Source: Heterobasidion occidentale (lineage: Eukaryota; Basidiomycota; Agaricomycetes; Russulales; Bondarzewiaceae). Taken from it: DNA of 52,024 bases. Positions 11,120 to 21,388 of the stretch are shown here, piece after piece (the stretch's first letter is position 1; the number at the start of each line of letters is the position of its first letter). Both the position numbers and the translations under genes were made by a program. The notes under the pieces are model-generated. The model saw only the letters and a program-made list of their open reading frames with translations, was not told where the DNA came from and ran no database searches. The stretch spans positions 1 to 52,024 of the forward strand of contig JBCAQO010000041.1 in NCBI GenBank assembly GCA_039111635.1, written 5' to 3'.

Positions 11120-12601
11120 ATGGACATGGAGGCCATCGACAAGGTCATCAATGTGAAGGGCCAGGTGTCGCGGATGGAGAAGGAGCTTGCCGCGCTGCAA
11201 GCTCAGCTGAAGGATATCCCAACGTGGACCAGGCTTTCCTCAACCGATCCATATCTTTCGAAGATCAAGATTGAGTGGGATCCCGAGGTGCATGAGCTAT
11301 ACGCATAGTTAGAATCCCGGGCTGATATTTGGCGGAACCACCTCAGGTACAACAACGCAGGGCTGAAGAGGACGAAGCACGGCGGCAACAGCCAGCCGTC
11401 CCAGAGATGATTGACCTCATTGAGACTCCAGAAGCAGTGTGTACTATCTCTCCATAAACTTTCTTGAAATCTCATTCCACATTCCAGCAGGAAGAGTCCA
11501 ATGCTCCGGGAGATACCAAGGAGGGATCAGCTTCAAAATATCGACAAAAATACAAAGCCTTGAAACAGTCCCATAAGGAACTCAAGCAGGTATGATGTCT
11601 TTAGCCTTCGCTTTCCCTCTCTGGTTATCAAAGAGTCAGACCGTGAAGAGTCTTTGTACCCGGCTCGAAGAAGCAGAAGCAGAAAGGGATACTGCAATCG
11701 AGGCTGCTTCGTCTGTGAAACAGGTTTTTGACATGAAATTTGCAGACAGTATGAGTTCGTTGACCATCTTGATAATAGAGACCTGTTGATGCAGAAATCT
11801 CAACCAGGATTGCAGAGTGGCTGCAGACCCCTCATGAGCATCCTAATAATCGACCTGCTTTAGCCTCAATTCAGCCAATGCTCAGGGATACCAAGTTCAC
11901 AATTCCACAAGTAAGTGTCACATGTTTCCAATGATGCTTGATTTCTGAATCCTATATAGAGGGCTCTAGAACGATATGGGTGACTCTCGTCGTTGTCGCT
12001 CTGTGCGACCAGATATTGACTGCGCGTTAGATCCGCAGCCGGAATTCTTCACTTCACTAGACCGCAGATTATCTTCGGAGACTCAGACGTCAATCGCGGT
12101 TTAGTTATACTGCCAACCCATCGTTTCTTTCCAGAAGGGCACAGAATGGGGACAGATAAATGCCGCTGGGAGTCAGGCAATCCCTTTCTCAACACAGGCG
12201 AAGTGCGTGATCTATTTCTTCGACAGGAAGATTTTACTTGGGTATATCTCGGTGCATATAAATGCATCTTTGACGAAATCGTGGATTTCGAGGCTGTCAA
12301 AGACCTTCACCACTCGGTGAGATTACTTATTCTCTTATACGTCCACAGGTTGACCTCTTCTCAGGCGAGACAGTACCCTGTTATCAGAAATACTGTCATG
12401 CACAGAAACTTGGTGCCCCCTGTCGTAGAGAATGTGATCGAGGCCATGATCTCCGGCGGCGTCCTCAAAGTCCAATGTTTTGGCCTCGAATGCGTTGGGT
12501 TCAGCGAGCAACTGGACCAAGCATTGCACGACAAAAATGCTTTCCGCGAGCCGGATACGTCGAACACTCAGAAAGGCCACAAGCGCAAGCACTCCGGGTA
12601 A
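11120..12601 (+). CDS. Coiled-coil hypothetical protein, possibly DUF6697-like C-terminus
   Basis: Eight exons can be joined without a stop: 11120-11287, 11347-11436, 11488-11589, 11640-11748, 11795-11910, 11960-11979, 12031-12316 and 12365-12601, giving about 375 residues. Introns are 46-59 bp with GT-AG ends, and one exon is only 20 nt long. The N-terminal half is charged and helical (VSRMEKELAALQAQLKDI, KYRQKYKALKQSHKELKQ, LCTRLEEAEAERDTAIEAAS), a predicted coiled coil. The C-terminal half is compact, with RALERYG, DLFLRQEDFTWVYLGAYKC and GGVLKVQCFGLECVGF, ending in a basic tail KGHKRKHSG. The W-x-Y-x-G-x-Y pattern and the late L-x-CVG-F segment recall the agaricomycete DUF6697 proteins, but I recognise this only by general pattern. 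Function unknown. Confidence 0.7.
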
Positions 12602-13623
12602 AGGTTCGGGAGTAGACGGTTGGAAAGGAGAGTGAAGTTTAAATTCCAGGACTTGGGTCTCTACCCCATTCACTCTTCGCTGTCATGTATCTTGCAGATT
12701 TCATGCACATTCTGATTTTGACAAATGTCAGCTCAGCATGTACGGGCAATTGCAGAAGGTGTTTGAGATTCTTATTCAATGCCAAAAATGATAGTCTCAT
12801 TCTGCCAGAATTCAAGATCATGAAGCTCATCGTCTAACGAAATGAACCGTGACGTCATTCACCTCGACGAAAAGACGTGTCTCGTCCGTACGCAATGACA
12901 TGGCGGTGATGGTTGACAGATGAGAGTTGCAGACGAGGAAGTCGTCCAAGAGGCCGCGCGAACGTTGCGCACCCGTGACTGATGCGGACGTTCTCTGCCC
13001 ACTTTGAGAGGGCGCTTATGTCGCCGGTGGTTGCACTTGCAGTGTGCAGTTAGATGATCCAGGTCGTCAAATAATAAGCATTAGCGTACAATACGCGCTA
13101 TCATCAATTGTGCTTTTTCCCCGCGCTGTTCAATTGACGCAGGCATCACATAGAGGTGCTGCGCCATCTATTCCAGATCATTAAGTAACATCATCAGGAA
13201 AACAGTAGGTTCTTACGGTTCTTTTCGGCACTTACTGGAACTTAGGTTTTTTTTGAGCACTTAGAGACTTAGAGGAAAGCGGCTTTTGTGAGTTGGATGG
13301 AAATAAAAGTTGGATAAGTTAGTTTAAGCAAAAAGTCCGAAAAAAGAGGAAAAAGTTCTTGGGTTTCAAGAAAGGGAGAAAAGCAACTAAAAGGCAATTT
13401 CATTTGCATGATGATCTATGAATTTGTTGACTTAGTAAGTGATGAAGGCGTCGAGCGTGTTAGTGAATCAAAGATTGTGAGGTAGGAGATCATTTCCGTA
13501 GACACCAATCAAATGCACGCCGCGTAAGATACTGTCTACATGAATCACCAACATAACTCGCTATCCTCCGAGGCCTATCTGTGGTTCAACTATCCACATA
13601 CCAGTGTTGGACAGGGTGTAGTG
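12602..13623. other. Intergenic region before element E1
   Basis: No gene or repeat recognised. AT-rich, A-rich plus-strand sequence occurs around 13200-13440. The E1 target duplication CTGAC closes the region. Confidence 0.5.
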
Positions 13624-13628
13624 CTGAC
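13624..13628. repeat. Target site duplication of E1, left copy (CTGAC)
   Basis: CTGAC directly precedes the 5' LTR and recurs directly after the 3' LTR at 24425-24429. It proves that both LTRs belong to one insertion. Confidence 0.92.
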
Positions 13629-14218
13629 TGTTATGACTTGACCGATCAGGGCCCTTCGGGGTCGGTCTATCCGATGGATCAAGCATCACATGCTAGGCAG
13701 CTCCACTACGGAGCGTACATCAAGGTATTCGGCATGTCCTTAGGAGCCGACAAGACCAATGGTTCTTCAAGACATCGGTAGACGCTATATGAGAGGGACA
13801 CAAGGCTCACGGAGTTCACACAGTAATAAGAAAGGCATTCACATGCCATGGGCTTAGGGCTTATGGGTAAGCACCTCGTCGCACCATGATGGATCAGTGC
13901 GACTGGAGAAGTACAAGAGTAGGCGCCGGCAGAGAAAGACGGCGGCCACAGCTCTCCTAGGATGGAAACCTGGAGAAACACACGGACTCTTACCCTATAC
14001 CCCATACAGTATATAAGGCCCATAGAATAGGCTGAGGATCTTCAGTCTATTCTCTTCGTTCCCCCTGTATCTACGCATACAGGACTCTTAGAGCCAATCC
14101 TTATTCCCTCCTGTATCATTGCCTGATACAGTCGAGACTTCGTCCACCACTCAGCCCATTTGTGCGACCTAGGGAAGAACCTGTTACTCTTGGGTTACTG
14201 AACGAGCAGTTCGTAACA
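13629..14218 (+). repeat. 5' LTR of E1
   Basis: 590 bp, beginning TGTTATGACTTGACC and ending CAGTTCGTAACA, with inverted ends TGTTA/TAACA. Nearly identical to 23835-24424. It contains a TATA box at 14010, a leader hairpin CTGTAT/ATACAG near 14066, and a conserved hairpin CTGTATCA/TGATACAG near 14118. Confidence 0.95.
14010..14053 (+). promoter_or_regulatory. LTR TATA box and predicted RNA 5' end
   Basis: TATATAA at 14010-14016 lies 34 bp before AGTCTATTCT (14044-14053). That decamer is the exact reverse complement of the primer-binding site just after the LTR, which fixes the likely transcription start at or near 14044. The two half-sites AGAATAG (14023 on) and CTATTCT flank the start and form an extended palindrome. 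The same arrangement recurs in the E2 LTR (26493-26536) and the E3 5' LTR (28940-28983). Confidence 0.7.
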
Positions 14219-14220
14219 CT

Positions 14221-14230
14221 AGAATAGACT
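14221..14230 (+). other. Self-primer binding site of E1
   Basis: AGAATAGACT begins 3 nt after the LTR end and is complementary to AGTCTATTCT at the predicted 5' end of the element RNA. There is no tRNA-type TGG start. In Tf1 of fission yeast, the first nucleotides of the RNA fold back on the PBS and prime reverse transcription; the same is inferred here. Confidence 0.75.
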
Positions 14231-15915
14231 CGCTTTTGCCCCTACCTTGCACCACACTTTGCTTGCTGCCACACTCTCTCTCACAACCCTCGTCGGCGGA
14301 GCCATAGACCTCCACCGAAGAGCGTTACTTCACACACCCTGGAGCAAGACCTAGGCCTAGGATTTCCACCAGGCACTAGACGAACCCACAACCAACTTCG
14401 ACAGAATAATCGTCCTATCCATCAAAGAGAAAACCGCTGGTATTACTCTGACACCAATCAACCAGCACCCCCAAACTTTGATAACTGCTCGTACCGAGAA
14501 GGACAATACTTCTTCAGAAGAGAAGACGAAACAGAAGCTGAGTGGGCTTGGGACGAAATAGCAGAAGACTGGGTAGAGCCACCCCAGTACAGAGACCCTG
14601 AACCGGAAATCCCGGACACATCGGAAGAAGAAGAAGGAACATCCAAGTCCGAATCCTTGGACATTCAAACACCGATCAACACCCGAAACATTATGTCGAC
14701 AAATCCTACAGACCCCCCTGCACTCGTATCATCGGGAAGGGGCAAGCTCAAGCTCCTGACAACTTCGAGGGAGACCGAACACAATCTCAGAAATTCATCA
14801 TGAATTGCCTCCTCCTTTTTACAGCAGAATCGGACCAATACAAGACGGATGCGGACAAAGTTTCCCTAGCCCTCTCATGCATGAGATATGGAACAGCCGG
14901 CGTCTGGGCAGAAAGTTTCCTAAAGAAGACAGTAGGGGCAACCCCACCCAAAACCCTCGGGACTTGGTCTGACTTTCACGACAAGTTTAAACTCCAGTTC
15001 AAGGAGACAAACCTTACGGACAAAGCCCGAAGCGCTCTCATGTCCTTCTCTCAAGGAAAGATGACGGTGGATGAATATTCAAATCAATTCATCCTTATCG
15101 CCGCCGACACCGACATCACCGACAAGGAACAGGCCCCTTACTTCCAGAGAGGGCTTGATCCAAAAGTCATGGACAAAATCTATGACAAAGAAACACCGCC
15201 GAAGGACACGATCCAAGATTGGGTCAATACTGCCTGTGAAATAGATGGACGCCTAAGAGCCCGAAGTGCTCAAAAGGCGATCCTCGCCAACTCCACCTCA
15301 TTCCGAAGCGACTTCCTCAATCGCTTTCACCTCCAACCCGCTCATCGCTACAACTCTACCACAGCTCCTCGCAGAATGAACAACCAGGTGGTTGACATGG
15401 ACATTGACGCCTCTCGCAAAAGAGACGCCAATCGGAACAAGCGTGTATACGATGGCAAGAGACCTGCTCCCTTTTCCTGCTACAATTGTGGAAAACCAGG
15501 GCACGGGATAGCTGATTGTTGTTCCCCTCGTAGAGGCATTCCCCCGTCTCGAGGAAATCCGCGCAAGCCGATGGGTAGAGGAGGTAGACGAACTCGCGCT
15601 GCAGACATGGAGGATGAAGACGAGCAAGAACCCCCGCTGGGAAACAATGCGGGACTTCATCGAGGACTGGAGGAGGGGAGTTCTCATGGCCACCACCGTC
15701 GGGTATCACAACCTAGTAATTCGGTGGAACGTGAGGACCCTTCCGCAAGAAGGGGAGGATCACGCCAGAGCGATGGAGAGCGCTACATACCGCCTAACAG
15801 ACGACGAAGCAACGGACCCGTCAGTGATACTAATGGCGTCCGAGCGCTCTTCCAAGAAGTAGGGGAGGCTAAGGCCAAACAGATGTTGGTAGACCTGGCG
15901 GAGGATTTTTCCTGA
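14231..15915 (+). pseudogene. E1 gag, frameshifted, with an N-terminal extension lacking ATG
   Basis: Structural protein that forms the particle and binds RNA. The first ATG is at 14692, but the same frame is open and protein-like from about 14231 (segments YREGQYFF, EAEWAWDEIAEDWVEPPQY, EIPDTSEEEE), and this part is conserved in E2 and E3. A one-base deletion near 14757 relative to E3 shifts the frame; the rest runs 14800-15915. It contains the capsid-like segment KVSLALSCMRYGTAGVWAE, the SFSQGKMTVDEYSNQF region, and one zinc knuckle CYNCGKPGHGIADC near 15480. It ends LVDLAEDFS, followed by TGA in the sequence GATTTTTCCTGACC. Confidence 0.85.
15614..15862 (+). CDS. Overprinted 82-aa ORF inside gag (E1 copy)
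   Basis: Frame +1 to gag, from ATG to TAG. The product is rich in Trp/Tyr and helical: MKTSKNPRWETMRDFIEDW, TTVGYHNLVIRWNVRTL, HARAMESATYRLTDDEA, LMASERSSKK. The same 82-codon ORF is intact in E2 (28127-28375) and E3 (30530-30778). Between E1 and E3 I count 15 base differences: 11 are silent in this frame, only 3 in the gag frame. It may be a separate small protein or a Gag segment reached by frameshifting. Function unknown. Confidence 0.6.
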   Translation: MKTSKNPRWETMRDFIEDWRRGVLMATTVGYHNLVIRWNVRTLPQEGEDHARAMESATYRLTDDEATDPSVILMASERSSKK

Positions 15916-15992
15916 CCTCTCCTTCACCAGCCAAAGAGAGGGGGTCGAGGAAACTCGAGTATGACTCCCCATCATGTATTCGAATTGGAGCA

Positions 15993-18900
15993 ATGACCAG
16001 CCGTATCATCACCCCCATTCGACTCGATGTGTGATTATCAACTCGAGGAAAAGGCGCTGGAGCCAGGGCCGCCATCGACTCGGCATGCGAAGGGATTTTG
16101 GTCAACGAGAAGTGGGTACAGAAGCATAACCTTCCCACCTATCCTTTAAACCGCCCTATCCGCGTCCGCAATGTCGATGACACCATCAATAAAGCAGGCC
16201 TCATTCAGCAAGGCCTAGACGCGAATCTCACCGTCAAGGATAGACGGGGGAGAACTCACACCGAACACGTCCAGATGTTCATCACCAATCTAGGGAAAGA
16301 TGACATGCTCCTAGGAACAGATTGGTTGAAATACCACGACCCCTCCATCGGGTGGAGGCGCTGTGAAGTACACTTTGATCGATGCCCCAGAGATTGCCAA
16401 CAACCACATGGGTTTACCAAGGCAAGGGAAGAGCCTACCAAGAAGGCATGGCTAGCTAAACTACGCGGTGACAAGATTCCTCAGCGGACGAAACCGCATC
16501 TTGTCTCAGAACCGGTAGGACCTTCGTGGACTTGGACAAAGAGACAATGGGACCAAGTGCCCGCGAAGGAATGGAAAACTCGGTTCATGGAGTTACTCGA
16601 GCACAAATCCCGACAACACAAGGCCCGGAAATGGCTCGAGGAGCAAGTAACCGAAAGGAAGAAACACCGGCAAGCTTAGCAAGAGGTAGCCCAGGGCAAA
16701 GCTTCAGGAAAAGTCGCTGAAGTAGCGCGAACACCGTTTGACTCCTCCGCAATGGATAGCGCAGGAGAACCCGTCATCAGGAAGGTAGCTCCCGAACCCT
16801 CGGGGTTCGCAAGCTTTGACGAAGACCTGGAGGAAGAGATCGACACCACCGACTTGAAGAGTCGGGTGCCGGCAGAATATCATTCTTACCTCGACATCTT
16901 CAGTGAAAGACGATCACAGAGGCTTCCCCAACACACCATATGGGACCACGCGATAAACCTCAAACCGTCTTTTGTACCCCAGGCCCCACGAATATTTCCG
17001 TTGAGCCCGGAGAAACATGATGAACTAGGGAAGTTCGTCAAGGAGCACCTTGCTAGGGGGACAATATGTCGGTCAACAGCACATAGCGCGGCCTCTTTCT
17101 TCTTATAAACAAGAAAGATGGGAAGCTCCGCCTGGTACAAGACTATCGCCACCTTAACGAACATACCATTCGAGACGTCTGCCCTCTACCATTAATCCAA
17201 GAACTATTGGATATTATTAAAAGGCACAACGGTGTTCTCGAAACTCGATGTTTGGTGGGGATATAACAACATGCGCATCAAGAAGGGAGACGAATCCAAA
17301 GCGGCCTTCGTCACACCCTTGGGGCTCTTTGAACCCACAGTGATGTTCTTTGGGCTTTGCAATTCCCCGGGAACCTTCCAAGCCATGATGAACATGATAT
17401 TCCAGGAACTCATCTTGGCCCGGAAAATAGCGGTATATATGGATGACATCCTCATCTTCACGAAGACCACAGCAGAAACACATCGTGATTCTTCGGCGAG
17501 TCCTCCAAATCCTGCGCGACAACGATCTTTATCTCAAACCAGAGAAATGTGAATTCCACAAGGAGAAGCTGAACTACCTTGGGTACACGATTTCGAAAGA
17601 CCACGTCGCTATGGAAGACTCGAAGATTGAAGCTATCCAGGAATGGCCCATCCCACACACAGTCCGCGACATCCGCTCTTTCTTAGGCTTAGGGAATTTT
17701 ACCGACGATTCATCGACAAGTTCTCCTTGATCGCTCGGCCCCTACATGACCTCACGAAGAAAGATACGAGATGGGACTGGACCACGGAGTGCCAACAAGC
17801 ATTTGACCGATTGAGGAAAGCCTTCATCAGTCAACCCGTCCTGTTATACCCTGACCCGATGCGTCCCTACCGGCTCGTCACCGATGCTTCCCTCGCTGCA
17901 TACGGTGCAGTCCTCTTACAGGAAGGACCTGATAACGACTGGCACCCCGTTGCCTACCTCTCAGGATCATTCTCACCACCGGAGCGGAATTACGACGTGC
18001 ATGATCGTGAACTCCTTGCCATTATCAAGGCGCTGGAACACTGGAAACACTACCTCGAAGGCGCTCGACACCCCTTTGAGGTCTGGACGGACCACAAAAA
18101 TCTGGAACACTTTCAGACCGCGCGCGACCTATCAAGGCGACAAGCCCGCTGGAGTCTGTTTTTGTCTCGATTTGACTTCCAGCTCAGCTACAAAGCTGGA
18201 ACTACTAATCATGCCGATGCTCTGTCCAGGCGTCCAGACCTTAGTGAGGGGGTGGAATCTGATAACAAAGCACAGACTTTACTCCCGTCCAGACTTTTCA
18301 CCGAGTCCAGCGAAACTCTAGTAGAGCCAAGCGAAGGCATACACGTCAAAGCAACGGAACTCGTATCCTCGGACATCCTCTCCCTTATTCGACACTCGCG
18401 CTCGGAACACGATTTGCTAGTTGATGTCGCCCTCAAGAAATTGCTGGAGAAAGGACCGAACACAATGAAGGGCGACCTAGGAAAATGGACACATGAAGAT
18501 GGCATCACAAGACGCAACAGTTACATATGTGTCCCAAAGGACGATCTCCTTCGACGAATGATTGTCAAGATGCACCATGACACTATGGCTACAGGACACC
18601 CAGGCCGAGCAAAGACCTTAGAATTGGTCCAATGCCATTATTGGTGGTCAAGCATGACCAAATTTGTACATGCATATGTGGATGGATGCGCAGTCTGCCA
18701 ATCTACCAAGAACCTTCCCCATAGGACCCATCCACCGATCCAACCATTGGAAACCACAAACGTCCCTTGGCGCTTCATCTCCACCGACTTCGTAACAGAC
18801 CTCCCAGAAAGCAGAGGCTACGACTCGATAAATGTGGTAGTCGATCAAGGTCTGTCAAAAGGAATAGTCATAACTCCGTGCAAAAAGACAATCACAGCCG

Positions 18901-19847
18901 AAGAAACTACGACGCTCTTCCAGGACAACATTTTCAAACAATATGGACTACCAACCAAGGTGGTGTCCGACAGAGGCCCTCAATTTGCGGCAAAGTTCAC
19001 AAGGGAACTATGGAAAGGAATGGGAATCACCCCTGCCCTCAGCACGGCTTACCATCCCCAAACGGACGGAGAAACAGAACGGGTAAACCAAGAGATTGAG
19101 CAATTCCTACGAGTGTTCTGCAACTACCATCAAGATAACTGGGTAGACTTGATCCCCTTCGCAGAATTCTCCCACAATACCCGAAGACACTCCGCCACTG
19201 GGAAGTCGCCATTTGAAATCTTTTATGGGTTCAATCCACCATATTCGGTCGACTCAGCTCTGGAGACTAAGGTGCCCGCGGTGACTGAACGTTTGCAGCT
19301 AATCAAGGAAGTCCAAGAAGAGGCGGCCGCAAGTCTACAAATAGCAGCGCAGCACGCCAAGGACCGGGACCTGCACAGGAAACTTCCGCAGTGGGAAGTA
19401 GGAACCCAAGTTTGGTTAGAAGGAACCCATATTCGGACGACTCATCCGAAATTCAAGCTGGCACCTAGGCGCTATGGCCCCTTTTCAGTAACCGAAAGAA
19501 TCGGCCCTCTGGCTTATCGGCTGAAGATACCAGAAACATGGAAAATACACCCGGTGTTTCATGCCTCCGTACTCACAGAATATCATGAGACGGAGGCCCA
19601 CGGAAGGAACTTCCCCAGACCTGCCCCGGAGATCTTGAACGAAGAAGAGCACTATGAAGTGGAGGCCATCTTAGACTCCCGACGTCAGGGACGAGGAACC
19701 AAATACCTTGTCAAGTGGGTCGGATACCCCGAGGCCGATAACACTTGGGAACCCTTTGCCCTCCTCAAAGATACGGCCGACGAGGTGCTTCGGGAGTTCC
19801 ACGAAAGTTACCCAGACAACCCCCAACCGGCGGCGATTAGGCTTTAG
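15993..19847 (+). pseudogene. E1 pol (protease, RT, RNase H, integrase, chromodomain), broken
   Basis: Domains follow in order: aspartic protease with AAIDSACEG, GTDWLKYHDP, RT with KLDVWWGYNN, FGLCNSPGTFQ and YMDD, RNase H with VTDASLAAYGAV and HDRELLAI, integrase zinc finger (HH near 18575, C-x2-C at VDGCAVCQ), integrase core with STDFVTDLP and SDRGPQF, and a chromodomain YEVEAILDSRRQGRGTKYLV with KWVGYPEADNTWEPF. Breaks against E3: CGA to TGA at 16032-16034, TAG at 16677-16679, a one-base deletion near 17104, insertions near 17219 and 17477, and a deletion near 17699. From 17702 the frame is open to the stop. The enzyme cannot be made. Confidence 0.93.
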
Positions 19848-19907
19848 GAAAGTATAAAAAGGGGAGACACCCCACCCTTTTCAAAAGCAAGAATCCCTCC
19901 CCAGTAC

Positions 19908-21029
19908 ATGTCTAACCACTCCTCCCTTGATTACTCCCCTGGACGTGCCATGCTCATCAATGACGGAACTACCTCCTCCCCTTCAAGAAACCCCTCACCA
20001 GACATCATTCTGGCCGTGGCCAACCCCGACACTGGACGCCCTAGCCGAGGCAGCCGCCCAGCGACTCCAGAAGGAATTCCCATACCAATCATTGTCCACC
20101 AAACCGCGCTCGCCATCGAAGGTCGAACGAGTTCCAGAGCCTCACCACGGTTTGAGAGAGCTCATGACGAGCACGATGAAGGACACCAAGAAGAAGGAAA
20201 ACCTACTCCGACAACGCCTCCGCGACCGACGACAACACTGGCTCAAGGAAATACAAGGCAGGAAACGAGAAGCGGAGGAAGACCGGGAAACCCTGCGGAC
20301 CTGGCATCGCCTACAGTTGCTGAGAGAAGTGTACAAGAACCAGCAGCGGCTGGTGCATCGGCTGCCAGGACCAGAGGACCCCCTACCAGTAGTGGAAATC
20401 TGCACCCCGGAGAGTTGGAAGGGCTAGGAGACGCGCTGCTCCAGCGCACCACCATCTCTGCGGTAATACAGATGGCCACAGCGCTGGCCTTACAAAGGCT
20501 CGCTAACTTCTTCGCAGGGCAACCAGGGAGCGAGAGCGACGACATACCCCGACGCCTCGCTGACGCGAGCGACCAGGTCAGGCTTCTGGCCTATGCAGAT
20601 GATCATAGGGCTGCCTCCTGGTATGCCCGAGGAAATAATGGGGCTTACGCCTTACTCATTCACCCGGACGAGTTCTCCTCCTTCCTCAATTTGGAGCTCC
20701 TACCCGCCCTCATCTCGCGCACCGACATTGGCCACTCCTCCCACGCCCATCCCGTTCGGATTGACCCATTCCGCGTCCAACCATGGAACGCTGAAGCCAG
20801 CAGAACGGCACCAGCTACAGGTAGCCGAGACGCAACCGTCCAGACAGAATATGTCTGGAATACAGTTCAACGACAGGCCCGAAGGGATCGAGAAACCCTT
20901 CCTCCCGCATCGACAGGACAATCCACCGGGCAGGACGCAGGAGGCAGCAATGAGGAACATCCTCCAAGGTACAGGAGGAATGAGGGACGGGGGAACCAGA
21001 GGACAAGAACAATCCTTCAACCCAGGTGA
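19908..21029 (+). CDS. E1 third coding region, frame A (373 aa ORF)
   Basis: Starts 60 bp after pol. The first 165 codons overlap the 155-aa ORF-B and look low complexity (Ser/Pro/Thr/Glu); this stretch is poorly conserved among copies and is interrupted by TGA in E3. From about 20400 the frame becomes protein-like and strongly conserved with E2: LEGLGDALLQRTTISAVIQM, RLADASDQVRLLAYADDH, RAASWYARGNNGAYALL, HPDEFSSF and PVRIDPFRVQP. After about 20880 conservation passes to another frame. I do not recognise the domain. Some plant and fungal gypsy elements carry additional ORFs after pol, but I cannot equate this one with a named type. Confidence 0.6.
   Translation: MSNHSSLDYSPGRAMLINDGTTSSPSRNPSPDIILAVANPDTGRPSRGSRPATPEGIPIPIIVHQTALAIEGRTSSRASPRFERAHDEHDEGHQEEGKPTPTTPPRPTTTLAQGNTRQETRSGGRPGNPADLASPTVAERSVQEPAAAGASAARTRGPPTSSGNLHPGELEGLGDALLQRTTISAVIQMATALALQRLANFFAGQPGSESDDIPRRLADASDQVRLLAYADDHRAASWYARGNNGAYALLIHPDEFSSFLNLELLPALISRTDIGHSSHAHPVRIDPFRVQPWNAEASRTAPATGSRDATVQTEYVWNTVQRQARRDRETLPPASTGQSTGQDAGGSNEEHPPRYRRNEGRGNQRTRTILQPR
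19960..20427 (+). CDS. ORF-B, 155-aa coiled-coil protein after pol (E1 copy)
   Basis: ATG to TAG, in the frame +1 to ORF A. Exactly 155 codons here, in E3 (35495-35962) and in E2 (43849-44316), intact each time. Segments: SFWPWPTPTLDALAEAAAQR, PEPHHGLRELMTSTMKD, LLRQRLRDRRQHWLKE, TWHRLQLLREVY and LPGPEDPLPVVEICTP. The centre is highly charged with a heptad-like pattern, a likely coiled coil. Changes between copies are mainly K/R, V/I, L/M. The stop overlaps the start of the conserved part of frame A (GGGCTAGGA), so −1 slippage or reinitiation could link the two. Function unknown. Confidence 0.65.
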   Translation: MTELPPPLQETPHQTSFWPWPTPTLDALAEAAAQRLQKEFPYQSLSTKPRSPSKVERVPEPHHGLRELMTSTMKDTKKKENLLRQRLRDRRQHWLKEIQGRKREAEEDRETLRTWHRLQLLREVYKNQQRLVHRLPGPEDPLPVVEICTPESWKG

Positions 21030-21287
21030 AGCAGTCCTAGAAGAACTCGACCAAGAGATTCGCCGACTCCAAACTGTCCTCGAGATAATCGACCTGAAGG
21101 AGCGCATCCACACATTGGTAGAAGAACTCCAATCCGCCAGCGCCCGACTCAGCAAACTACTTCCTGGACTCGAGCGGAACTAGACGCCTGGGATGAGGTC
21201 GAAGATGGCAATTACGACGACATCGACCCCTACTATAGACCAGATGAAGGATACGGGGATTACGGGGACATTGGCGGAGGATACTAG
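20950..21287 (+). CDS. E1 third region: 77-aa helical ORF-C, then an acidic tail in another frame
   Basis: ORF-C (20950-21183) reads EAVLEELDQEIRRLQTVLEI, IDLKERIHTLVEELQSASAR, SKLLPGLERN and is a clear amphipathic coiled coil; it is the same length in E2 (44839-45072) and has a one-base deletion in E3. Overlapping its end in the frame of ORF A is a short acidic, Tyr/Gly-rich tail (DAWDEVEDGNYDDIDPYY, then GYGDYGDIGGGY) that stops at 21285-21287 and is also conserved. How the pieces are joined in one product, if they are, cannot be told from the DNA. Confidence 0.5.
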
Positions 21288-21388
21288 ACCAGGGAGTTGA
21301 GAAACCCCTTGTCGTTAACAAGGTGATGGAGAGGAAAGGACCCTCCACACCACAGGTACCGGTTTCACGCGCAGGACACCGGCATAAC

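Noticed and set aside
13706..14023. Minus-strand ORF of about 100 aa inside LTRs (also 23912, 26198 and, on +, 25685)
   Set aside because: Repeats because the LTR repeats; no start context or protein-like conservation beyond the DNA, so treated as a shadow of the LTR.
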